This document shows positions 1 through 5,574 of a stretch of DNA of 8,718 nt, piece by piece. The stretch's first letter is position 1. Each line of letters begins with the position of its first letter. The notes below the pieces were generated by a model, which made no database searches, was not told where the DNA came from, and saw only the letters and a program-made list of their open reading frames with translations. Source of the DNA: Candidatus Aminicenantota bacterium (lineage in GTDB: Bacteria; Acidobacteriota; Aminicenantia; JAMOAD01); the NCBI GenBank assembly GCA_027070475.1, contig JALXDT010000021.1, forward strand, positions 1 through 8,718, in the 5' to 3' direction. Both the position numbers and the translations under genes were made by a program.

Positions 1-558
1 GTATTCTTTCATTAAAGTTTTAACATATATAGTTTCAAAATATTTTTCTTTTTTCGCTTTTCCCCTGATTTTGAATTTTTTTATGATTTTTCCCGCTATT
101 TCGGAAGGGGAGTTTTTTGAAGTATTAACAATATAATCGGCAAAATCATAAACTCCTTTCCTTTGAGAAAAAAGAAATTTTAGATTCTTCTCTTTCAAGA
201 GTGGTCTTTTATTATCATTTTTTAATCTCTTTCTTATTGTTTCTATTTCAGTCTGAAGATAAATTATTTTTCCCATTTTTTTTAAAAGCTTCCGGTTTTC
301 AGGATTAACGGGTAATCCTCCTCCGGTTGCTAAAACAATATTCTTAAGATTAGTAATTCTTCTAAGAGCTTTTGATTCAAGTTTTCTAAAATAAGTTTCT
401 CCGTATCTTTTAAAAATTTCGGTTATCCTCATTCCTTCTCCATATTCTATGTAATCGTCGGTTGAAAGTTTTTTAAGTTCACTCCTTTTTTCTATTTCAT
501 CCGCAACAGAGTCTTTACCAGCTCCCATAAATCCCACAAGAATCAAATTAGAATCCAT
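1..558 (-). CDS. aroK: Shikimate kinase domain, 3' end outside window; probably an AroK-AroB fusion (partial)
   Basis: Phosphorylates shikimate with ATP in the cytoplasmic chorismate pathway. The frame is open to base 1 (186 codons). Seen: P-loop GFMGAGK (residues 9-15), shikimate-binding Asp34 in TDDYIE, Arg in YFRKLE, the Gly triplet of ATGGG, the lid Arg in KRPLL, and Arg in QRKGVY. All align without gaps to the start of Mycobacterium tuberculosis shikimate kinase. Odd: the Mg-binding Ser16 is Asp and Asp32 is Ser, a reciprocal swap. The kinase fold should end near residue 165, yet the frame goes on through a Lys-rich linker into IYVKTLMKEY, which resembles the first strand of 3-dehydroquinate synthase. 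T. maritima has such an AroKB fusion in the same operon position, so a fusion is inferred. ATG at 558 overlaps aroC by 11 bp; AGGAGG lies 10 nt upstream. Confidence 0.93.
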   Translation of the reverse strand, partial: MDSNLILVGFMGAGKDSVADEIEKRSELKKLSTDDYIEYGEGMRITEIFKRYGETYFRKLESKALRRITNLKNIVLATGGGLPVNPENRKLLKKMGKIIYLQTEIETIRKRLKNDNKRPLLKEKNLKFLFSQRKGVYDFADYIVNTSKNSPSEIAGKIIKKFKIRGKAKKEKYFETIYVKTLMKEY

Positions 559-1693
559 TTTCCTTTATCCTCCTGAGGTAATTTTCAAAATTTTTTTCAA
601 TGTCGGAGATATTATCTCCACCGAATTTTTCCAGAAATGCATCAGTTAGAACATAGGAGAGCATAGCTTCCCCAATAACTCCTGCGGAAGGGACAATAAC
701 TGTGTCTGATCTTTCAACATGAGCTTTTGCTTCCTCTTTTGTTTTTACATTTACAGATCCAAGAGGTTTCATCAATGTGGGAATTGGCTTTATTGCTATT
801 CTCACAACAATATTTTCTCCATTGCTAATTCCACCTTCAATGCCTCCTGCCCTGTTTGTTTTCCTGTAAAATCCTTTTTCTCCGAAAAAAATCTCGTCAT
901 GTACTTGAGAGCCTACACTACCACTGTTTTCAAAAGCTTTCCCTATCTCAACACCTTTCACGGAAGGAATCGAAAAGAGAGCTTCTCCTATTTTTGCATC
1001 AAGTCTCCTTTTAAAAAAAGTATGTGAACCGAGCCCAACGGGAATATTTTCAGCAACTATTTCACTTACTCCTCCAAGGGTATCTCCCTTCTCCTTTATT
1101 TGTTTAATAAGAGAAATCATTTTTTTCTCGGCAACCGGATCAGTACATCTTAGAGCCGTATTATCAGCTTCCTCAGGGGATAACTTTCTATTTTCTATTT
1201 TTATATTGCCAATGGAGATTGTGTGTGAATAAATTTTTACTCCGAATCTTCTTAAAAACATTTTAAAAAGTCCTCCTGCAGCAACCCTTGAAACAGTCTC
1301 TCTTGCCGAGCTTCTTTCCAGTATATCCCTTATATCATCTACTCCATATTTAAGATAACCTGAAAGGTCAGCATGACCGGGGCGGGGAATCAAAACTCTC
1401 CTTTCCTCTGAGCTTATCTCAGGATTCATTATATTTTTCCAGTTTTTAAAGTCTTTGTTTTCTATCATAAAAGCTATGGGCGACCCTGTTGTTCTTCCGC
1501 CCCTTATCCCTGAAAGAATTATGACTTTATCCTCCTCTATCTTCATTCTATTTCCTCTGCCAAAACCTCTCTGTCTTCTTCTTAATTCCCTGTTTAAAAA
1601 TGAAAGGTTAACTTCCATCCCGGCAGGAAAGCCCTCAATAATGACAATATTTGCCTTTCCATGGGATTCTCCTGCTGTTATCATATTAAGCAT
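548..1693 (-). CDS. aroC: Chorismate synthase
   Basis: Converts 5-enolpyruvylshikimate-3-phosphate to chorismate by 1,4-elimination of phosphate, using reduced FMN; homotetramer in the cytoplasm. At 381 residues it is of normal family length and looks complete. Seen: GESHG (8-12) with the first catalytic His at 11, RRRQRGFGRG (38-47), the second His in RPGHAD (107), ERSSARET (126-133), NRAGGIEGGISNGE (280-293) and RSD (328-330) near the C-terminus; together these cover the three family signatures. The ATG at 1693 has AAGGAGG ending 7 nt upstream inside aroE, and the gene overlaps aroE by 8 bp and aroK by 11 bp, which points to translational coupling. Its substrate needs EPSP synthase, for which no gene is present in this window. 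No anomalies seen. Confidence 0.98.
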   Translation of the reverse strand: MLNMITAGESHGKANIVIIEGFPAGMEVNLSFLNRELRRRQRGFGRGNRMKIEEDKVIILSGIRGGRTTGSPIAFMIENKDFKNWKNIMNPEISSEERRVLIPRPGHADLSGYLKYGVDDIRDILERSSARETVSRVAAGGLFKMFLRRFGVKIYSHTISIGNIKIENRKLSPEEADNTALRCTDPVAEKKMISLIKQIKEKGDTLGGVSEIVAENIPVGLGSHTFFKRRLDAKIGEALFSIPSVKGVEIGKAFENSGSVGSQVHDEIFFGEKGFYRKTNRAGGIEGGISNGENIVVRIAIKPIPTLMKPLGSVNVKTKEEAKAHVERSDTVIVPSAGVIGEAMLSYVLTDAFLEKFGGDNISDIEKNFENYLRRIKENGF

Positions 1694-2453
1694 TTTTAAT
1701 CCTCCTTATTAGTAAATTTTCATCTAACTCTTTTCCTGTCCAGATTTGAAAGGCTTTTATGGCTTGATAGATAAGCATTATAAGACCGTTTATTATTTTA
1801 ATATCTTCTCCTTGCCATTCCCCTTCATCGTACTTGAGTTCATAATAAACAGATCCTTTCTTCATACTTTTCGTATAATTTCTGAAAGAAACAGGGGTAG
1901 CATTTACAAGAATATCAAGTGAACTTACAATTAATTCCATTTTATCAATATGAACCGGAGTTGAGGAAAAAACTCTGCTGAAATTTTCCGCCTTCCTTTT
2001 GTCTCTGGCGATTATAAAAAACTCTTTCGGCTTTTTTCCTTTTATTACATAGGCACACGCCTTTGCCACACCACCAGTACCCAATACGGCAATCCTTTTA
2101 TCCCTTAAATCCAGTTTGTAAAAATCCAGAGATTTATCAAAGCCATAAACATCCGTATTAAAACCCTTTAATTTTCCTTCCTTAACTTTTACAGTATTTA
2201 CAGCACCTGTTTTTAAAGCGAAATCTCCAAAAAAATCAAGATAATCAAACACGGTTTCCTTGTATGGGATTGTCACATTGATTCCAGAAATATGTCCCTC
2301 TCTTACAAAACTGATAAAATCATTTAGCTTTTCGGGAGGAATAGCATATTTTTCATAAATACCTTTAATACCGGATATATAAAACATCTCCCGATGAAGA
2401 ATAGGTGAAAGTGTATAATTTAGCGGATAACCCAAAATCCCTGTTCTAAGCAT
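1686..2453 (-). CDS. aroE: Shikimate dehydrogenase
   Basis: Reduces 3-dehydroshikimate to shikimate with NAD(P)H. The 255 residues are slightly short of the usual 260-280. Seen: substrate site TLSP (14-17), catalytic Lys65 in NVTIPYK, Asn86 in AVNTV, catalytic Asp101 in FNTD, Rossmann loop GTGGVAKA (125-132), and C-terminal GLIMLIYQA with Gln230. The cofactor loop IIARDKRKA is a loose version of NRTxxRA; Arg150 and Lys154 would suit NADPH. Small departures: the usual first substrate Ser is Thr14, NATPVSF replaces NxTPxGM, and Glu205 stands where Asp is common; none argues against function. ATG at 2453 has GAGGTG four nt upstream. It follows tyrA after 51 nt and overlaps aroC by 8 bp. A catabolic quinate dehydrogenase is the alternative, but the operon makes the biosynthetic enzyme far likelier. 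Confidence 0.95.
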   Translation of the reverse strand: MLRTGILGYPLNYTLSPILHREMFYISGIKGIYEKYAIPPEKLNDFISFVREGHISGINVTIPYKETVFDYLDFFGDFALKTGAVNTVKVKEGKLKGFNTDVYGFDKSLDFYKLDLRDKRIAVLGTGGVAKACAYVIKGKKPKEFFIIARDKRKAENFSRVFSSTPVHIDKMELIVSSLDILVNATPVSFRNYTKSMKKGSVYYELKYDEGEWQGEDIKIINGLIMLIYQAIKAFQIWTGKELDENLLIRRIKNA

Positions 2454-2520
2454 TGTTCACCTCAGGTAAATTCACAAATATTCCTTTATTTATTTTTATT
2501 CTTTTTATCCTTTTATCCAT
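2446..2520 (-). pseudogene. 24-residue frame bridging tyrA and aroE; possible aroA scar or coupling ORF
   Basis: The frame starts inside the end of tyrA (16-bp overlap) with AAGGGA five nt upstream of its ATG, and stops with TAG inside the aroE start (8-bp overlap, the same as aroE/aroC). It holds IKINKGIFVNLP, which has the shape of the first strand of EPSP synthases (x-G-x-[IV]-x-[VL]-P), but the conserved KS..HR does not follow. In T. maritima aroA lies exactly between tyrA and aroE. I infer either an internal deletion of aroA that kept its start and its overlapping stop, or a short ORF serving only to couple aroE translation. The likeness is short, so the identity is uncertain. Confidence 0.3.
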
Positions 2521-3575
2521 TTTTTCCCTTCTGTCATAATTTTCTTAAATTTTTCTCTATCCCCCTTTAAAATTGAATTTTCTATCTCTTCAAGACTTTC
2601 TTTTAATTTTTTCAAAACATTGGTTTCATTTTCATTATATCTCTGAATGCTAAAATAAAGGTCAGGATCTTCATTTATCACACTTTTTGAAGTTTCTATC
2701 TGAGAAAAAAATGTTGTGCTTCCAAATCCGGTCAATTCAATATACGAAAATCCGCTCTTTTTGAGTGTGTTAACAAAATTAATGCTTATAAGATGAGAAA
2801 GATTTAATACATATGATATTATTTTGTCGTGTTCATAAACCGGTATTTCAACCACATTTGAAGAATCATCAAAAAGTCCCTTGACCTTATCATTGGCTTT
2901 TCTGTTTCCAAGATCACAAACACAAAATATTTTATCAGAGTAAAATTCCGCATCAGGGCCAAAAAGAGGATGGGTGCTTGTTATCAAAAGTCCTTTTTCA
3001 ATTGCTTTTTTAAAAGAACTCAATAATGGAGATTTAATACTCGCAATATCAAAAACAATTCCTGGATATCCTGAATCTGCCATTTCTTCAATGATTGCTC
3101 CCGTTTTTTCAATAGGGGTTGCCAGTAAAACAAAGGAGGATTTTTCCATTCCTGTTTTAAAATCCACCCACTCATCATTTTGTAAAGAATAGTTAACATC
3201 ATACTTATAAACATGATGCCCTTCCCTTTCGAAAAAGTTTGAAAACCATTGACCCATCTTACCTTTTGCTCCCACTATAAAGATATTTTTCCTGTCTTTT
3301 TTTGATGTTCTCAATTTTTCCTGAATACGTCGGGATTCTTTCATTAAGTTCTCTAAAATATCCACTATAAGATGAGTTGAAATTCCGAAAATAGAAGCCT
3401 GTTTTTTCCCTTTCTCAATAATTTCCTTTTCAATTTTTTCATTTTTTACTGGAAGATTGAGTAATTTTTTTAATTTACCGATTTCATTTGCAATGTCAAA
3501 TCTTTCTTTTATCAGTTTTACAATCTTTTCATCAATTTCCCTGATTTTTTTTCTTAAAATATCAAGTTCTCTCAT
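2505..3575 (-). CDS. tyrA: Bifunctional chorismate mutase / prephenate dehydrogenase (T-protein)
   Basis: Rearranges chorismate to prephenate and oxidises it to 4-hydroxyphenylpyruvate for tyrosine. Architecture is that of E. coli TyrA, 356 versus 373 residues. Residues 1-88 are an AroQ-type helical mutase with Arg8, Arg25, Lys36, Glu49, Ser81 and Gln85 in the expected places, but the usual active-site Arg of the DxxRE segment is Ile48. Residues 97-356 are the dehydrogenase: VGAKGKMG (101-108), Asp126 ending strand 2 (suggesting NAD), THPLFGPD with catalytic His202, and His261. By hand alignment, the prephenate-binding Arg286 and Arg294 of E. coli are Phe290 and Ser298 here, so activity or specificity could differ. 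ATG at 3575 has AAGGAG 11 nt upstream. First structural gene of the operon, behind a long leader carrying an aromatic leader peptide and terminator. Confidence 0.93.
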   Translation of the reverse strand: MRELDILRKKIREIDEKIVKLIKERFDIANEIGKLKKLLNLPVKNEKIEKEIIEKGKKQASIFGISTHLIVDILENLMKESRRIQEKLRTSKKDRKNIFIVGAKGKMGQWFSNFFEREGHHVYKYDVNYSLQNDEWVDFKTGMEKSSFVLLATPIEKTGAIIEEMADSGYPGIVFDIASIKSPLLSSFKKAIEKGLLITSTHPLFGPDAEFYSDKIFCVCDLGNRKANDKVKGLFDDSSNVVEIPVYEHDKIISYVLNLSHLISINFVNTLKKSGFSYIELTGFGSTTFFSQIETSKSVINEDPDLYFSIQRYNENETNVLKKLKESLEEIENSILKGDREKFKKIMTEGKKWIKG

Positions 3576-3673
3576 TTTATCTCAGTCTCCTTTCTGTTTT
3601 TCTTTATGATAGAATTTAAATGTTTGGGCTCCACTAATTTAAAAATTCCTATTTCATTCTCCTTTAATTCCAT
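3572..3673 (-). CDS. Possible 33-residue ORF overlapping the tyrA start
   Basis: An ATG-started frame of 33 residues, rich in Lys, Glu and Ile, ends in TGA that shares ATGA with the tyrA start, a typical coupling arrangement. Against it: AAAGGA touches the ATG with no spacing, I recognise no family, and the frame is open upstream (to about 3797) without another start. It could be a coupling ORF, the tail of a lost gene, or chance. The tyrA Shine-Dalgarno lies inside it. Confidence 0.2.
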   Translation of the reverse strand: MELKENEIGIFKLVEPKHLNSIIKKNRKETEIK

Positions 3674-3676
3674 TCC

Positions 3677-3709
3677 TTTATGAAAAAAATCCCCTGAAAT
3701 TTTCATAAA
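3677..3709 (-). repeat. 10-bp inverted repeat (hairpin) in the tyrA leader
   Basis: TTTATGAAAA (3677-3686) and TTTTCATAAA (3700-3709) are perfect reverse complements around a 13-nt loop containing a CCCC/GGGG run. In the operon transcript the stem ends next to the AAAGGA-ATG of the 33-residue frame. No U tract follows, so it is not an intrinsic terminator. It may modulate translation or RNA stability; the stem is AU-rich and weak. Confidence 0.4.
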
Positions 3710-3742
3710 AGAGAGATGTTTTTGTTTGTGTGGATTTAGTGA

Positions 3743-3884
3743 TTTTCCCATTGTTTAATGTAAGAATCGATAATGGGAATAGATTAGTTGTATCTTTTTA
3801 ATTATCTTTTACTATTCCCATTATTGTAAAAAGAGGTGTTCAGGTTGTTTTTACGATGAGGCTTTCAGTTCCAACAATGGGAAT
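3743..3884 (-). repeat. Four alternating inverted copies of ATTCCCATT in the leader RNA
   Basis: In transcript order the copies are A (3884-3872, ATTCCCATTGTTG), B (3826-3814, CAATAATGGGAAT), C (3780-3768, ATTCCCATTATCG) and D (3753-3745, CAATGGGAA). A:B gives a 13-bp stem with one G:U. B:C gives a perfect 13-bp stem (3770-3782 with 3812-3824). C:D gives 8 bp and A:D 9 bp. These pairings exclude one another, as in classical attenuators. A lies inside the leader peptide ORF and B lies just past its stop, so ribosome position could choose the fold. None of the stems is followed by a U tract, so they may act on processing or translation, or be binding sites for a regulator. Confidence 0.7.
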
Positions 3885-3989
3885 AAGACTTTCCCCGTAA
3901 AAAAAATAATAAGCAAATTCATTCCAGAACCTAAAATAGAAGGCTCCCCTTGTAAAATTTTTTGTTTTGGAATGAATTTGCTTATTCAT
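3840..3989 (-). CDS. Aromatic amino acid leader peptide of the tyrA-aroE-aroC-aroK operon
   Basis: A 49-residue ORF with an excellent Shine-Dalgarno (GGAGG, 6 nt before ATG) lies about 30 nt downstream of a good promoter. Residues 17-31 read FYFRFWNEFAYYFFY: six Phe, four Tyr and one Trp in 15. Such codon runs mark leader peptides (trpL, pheL, hisL) whose ribosome stalls when the charged tRNA is scarce. Here all three aromatic amino acids are sampled, fitting an operon that makes their common precursor. Codons 2-8 form the ascending arm of a terminator stem, codons 22-28 the descending arm, and codons 28-31 the U tract. A bias from T-rich DNA explains part of the run, but codons 17-22 (TTC TAT TTT AGG TTC TGG) lie outside the U tract. 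No product function beyond regulation is expected. The ORF is seen; the regulatory role is inferred. Confidence 0.82.
   Translation of the reverse strand: MNKQIHSKTKNFTRGAFYFRFWNEFAYYFFYGESLIPIVGTESLIVKTT
3899..3986 (-). terminator. Intrinsic terminator (attenuator) embedded in the leader peptide ORF
   Basis: AATAAGCAAATTCATTCCA (transcript arm 1, 3986-3968) and its perfect 19-nt reverse complement (arm 2, 3926-3908) form a stem that continues for three more pairs (3964-3966 with 3928-3930) after one mismatch. The inner loop is 33 nt. One nucleotide after the stem comes a run of eight U (3906-3899). The stem is long but AU-rich. It starts at codon 2 of the leader peptide, so an initiating or stalled ribosome would break it. 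It could also end tnaA read-through transcripts. Confidence 0.85.
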
Positions 3990-3995
3990 TTTAAA

Positions 3996-4000
3996 CCTCC
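3996..4000 (-). promoter_or_regulatory. Ribosome binding site of the leader peptide
   Basis: GGAGG within ATGGAGGT, spaced 6 nt from the leader ATG at 3989. It is as strong as the sites of the biosynthetic genes, and it decides the start of a very short ORF that could otherwise be dismissed. Confidence 0.8.
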
Positions 4001-4020
4001 ATCTAAATAAAATTTCACTT

Positions 4021-4049
4021 TTTTTAACATATTATTTTTCTTGTGTCAA
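4021..4049 (-). promoter_or_regulatory. Promoter of the aromatic operon leader
   Basis: Perfect -35 TTGACA (4049-4044), 17-nt spacer and a weaker -10 TAAAAA (4026-4021, four of six consensus positions). It lies in the 88-nt gap between the tnaA stop and the leader ATG and would start RNA near 4014, about 25 nt before that ATG. No convincing terminator lies between tnaA and this promoter, so read-through from tnaA may add to it. Confidence 0.6.
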
Positions 4050-4077
4050 TAGTTTTTCTTTTTTTATAAATTAAACT

Positions 4078-5454
4078 TTAGAGTCTTTCCAATTTAATCG
4101 TAAAATGTCTCATAATAGGAGCTTCGTATATTATTTTAAAGCCTCTTTTTATTTGCTCCCTTCTTTCAAAAACATTTGCAGCAGCCGCTGCAACATAGTC
4201 CATATGATTGTTTGTATAAACTCTTCTTGGTATGGCAAGTCTGAGGAGTTCAAGCTTAGGAAATCTCTCTTTTCCGGTTTCAGGGTCTCTGTCTGCAAGT
4301 ATTGTTCCTATCTCAACTCCTCTTACTCCTCCTTCAATATAGAGTTCAACTCCTAAAAGTTGTGCCGGATATTCGCTTTGAGGTATGTGAGGGAAAAATC
4401 TTTTTGCATCAATAAAAACAGCATGCCCCCCAACAGGTTCAAGTATTGGAACTCCATATTCTTTTAATTTTTTACCAAGATATTCAACTTGCTTGACTCT
4501 GTATTCAAGATAATCGTATTCCGTAGATTCATAAAGCCCTCTTGCAAGAGCAGCCATATCCCTTCCATTCATTCCCCCATAGGTGACAAACCCTTCAAAC
4601 ATAATATTAAAAACACTTGCTTCTCTAAAAAGCTCTGGATCCCTCATAGCAATAAAGCCACCCATATTTACCATTCCATCCTTTTTGCTGCTCATTGTCA
4701 TTCCATCAACATAGGAAAACAGTTCCTTTACGATTTCTCTTATTGTTTTGTTTTTGTAAGCTTCCTCTCTCTCTTTGATAAAGTATGCATTCTCTGCAAA
4801 CCTTGCTCCGTCTATAAAAAGTTTAACTCCATACTTTTTACAAAGAGCTGAAACCAATTTGATATTTTCAAGGGATACCGGTTGGCCTCCGCCAGTATTG
4901 TTTGTTATTGTTACAATTACAAAAGGAATTTTTTCAATAGGATTTTCCTTAAAAACTCTTTCAAGTTTATTCAAATCAACATTTCCTTTAAATGGATAAT
5001 TCAACGTTGGATCAAATCCCTCATCTATTGTGCAGTCAACAGCTTTTCCTCCTCTAAACTCTATATGTCCCTTGGTTGTGTCAAAATGAGAGTTTCCGGG
5101 AATTATATCCCCTTTTTTTACAAGAACAGAAAACAGCACATTTTCAGCAGCTCTTCCCTGATGGGTAGGCAGAAAATATTCAAAGCCCAAAATATCTTTT
5201 ATTGCCTCTTTCAGTTGATAGTATGAGCGGGAACCTGCATAACTCTCATCCCCTTTCATAAGCTCACTCCACTGAATATCACTCATTGCACCTGTACCTG
5301 AATCTGTTAAAAGATCTATGAATACAAGCTCACTTTTCAAATTAAAAAGATTATAATAACTATCCTTAATATATTTTTCTCTCTCCTCTTTTGTTGTCCT
5401 TTTCAGATTCTCCACCATTTTTATTTTAAATGGTTCTGCAAACGGCAACTTCAT
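4078..5454 (-). CDS. tnaA: Tryptophanase (tryptophan indole-lyase)
   Basis: PLP-dependent lyase that splits L-tryptophan into indole, pyruvate and ammonia. The 458 residues match the beta-eliminating lyase family, and the protein aligns end to end with E. coli TnaA and Citrobacter tyrosine phenol-lyase. Seen: IDLLTDSGTGAMS (46-58), Tyr72 in SYAGS, THQGRAAE (97-104), GGGQPVS (188-194), PLP Lys258 in SSKKDGMV, VGGHAVFIDA (341-350) and IPRRVYT. Three positions separate the two enzymes. Asp125 (HFDTT), Ile382 (VEIG) and His450 (MRHFT) are the tryptophanase residues, where tyrosine phenol-lyase has Thr, Arg and Phe. ATG at 5454 has AAGGAGG five nt upstream. No tnaC-like leader precedes it; the 5' UTR seems short. 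A degradative gene directly before an aromatic biosynthetic operon on the same strand is unusual. Confidence 0.93.
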   Translation of the reverse strand: MKLPFAEPFKIKMVENLKRTTKEEREKYIKDSYYNLFNLKSELVFIDLLTDSGTGAMSDIQWSELMKGDESYAGSRSYYQLKEAIKDILGFEYFLPTHQGRAAENVLFSVLVKKGDIIPGNSHFDTTKGHIEFRGGKAVDCTIDEGFDPTLNYPFKGNVDLNKLERVFKENPIEKIPFVIVTITNNTGGGQPVSLENIKLVSALCKKYGVKLFIDGARFAENAYFIKEREEAYKNKTIREIVKELFSYVDGMTMSSKKDGMVNMGGFIAMRDPELFREASVFNIMFEGFVTYGGMNGRDMAALARGLYESTEYDYLEYRVKQVEYLGKKLKEYGVPILEPVGGHAVFIDAKRFFPHIPQSEYPAQLLGVELYIEGGVRGVEIGTILADRDPETGKERFPKLELLRLAIPRRVYTNNHMDYVAAAAANVFERREQIKRGFKIIYEAPIMRHFTIKLERL

Positions 5455-5483
5455 TCTCTCCTCCTTTTCTCTTTGATTTTATA

Positions 5484-5513
5484 ATTATATACTATGTAAG
5501 ACTTATTTGGAAA
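5484..5513 (-). promoter_or_regulatory. Promoter of tnaA
   Basis: Perfect -10 TATAAT (5489-5484) with -35 TTTCCA (5513-5508, four of six positions) at 18-nt spacing. RNA would begin near 5477, giving a short untranslated region of about 23 nt, too short for a leader peptide of the tnaC kind. It lies between the divergent start codons at 5454 and 5575. Confidence 0.5.
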
Positions 5514-5558
5514 CAGAAGGACCTTTATTATTTCAAAAGCTTGCCATAAGTTGGAAAA

Positions 5559-5564
5559 TATAAT
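5559..5564 (+). promoter_or_regulatory. Possible -10 box giving a nearly leaderless mRNA
   Basis: TATAAT lies 10 nt before the ATG at 5575, so transcription would start only a few bases from the start codon. No clear -35 box is found at 16-18 nt, and the AT-rich context makes chance matches likely. Confidence 0.25.
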
Positions 5565-5574
5565 AGATTTTTTT

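Noticed and set aside
3743..3884. CRISPR array or miniature mobile element made of the ATTCCCATT copies
   Set aside because: The copies alternate in orientation, have unequal spacers of roughly 14 to 45 nt, and show no target-site duplication or long terminal repeats.
3576..4077. T-box riboswitch upstream of tyrA
   Set aside because: No T-box consensus (AGGGTGGNACCGCG-like) or specifier-loop architecture is seen; the translated aromatic codon run explains amino acid sensing better.
4078..5454. Tyrosine phenol-lyase instead of tryptophanase
   Set aside because: Asp125, Ile382 and His450 are the tryptophanase residues; tyrosine phenol-lyase has Thr, Arg and Phe at these positions.
5455..5550. 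A tnaC-like leader peptide before tnaA
   Set aside because: The predicted untranslated region is only about 23 nt and no short Trp-containing ORF with a ribosome binding site is present.
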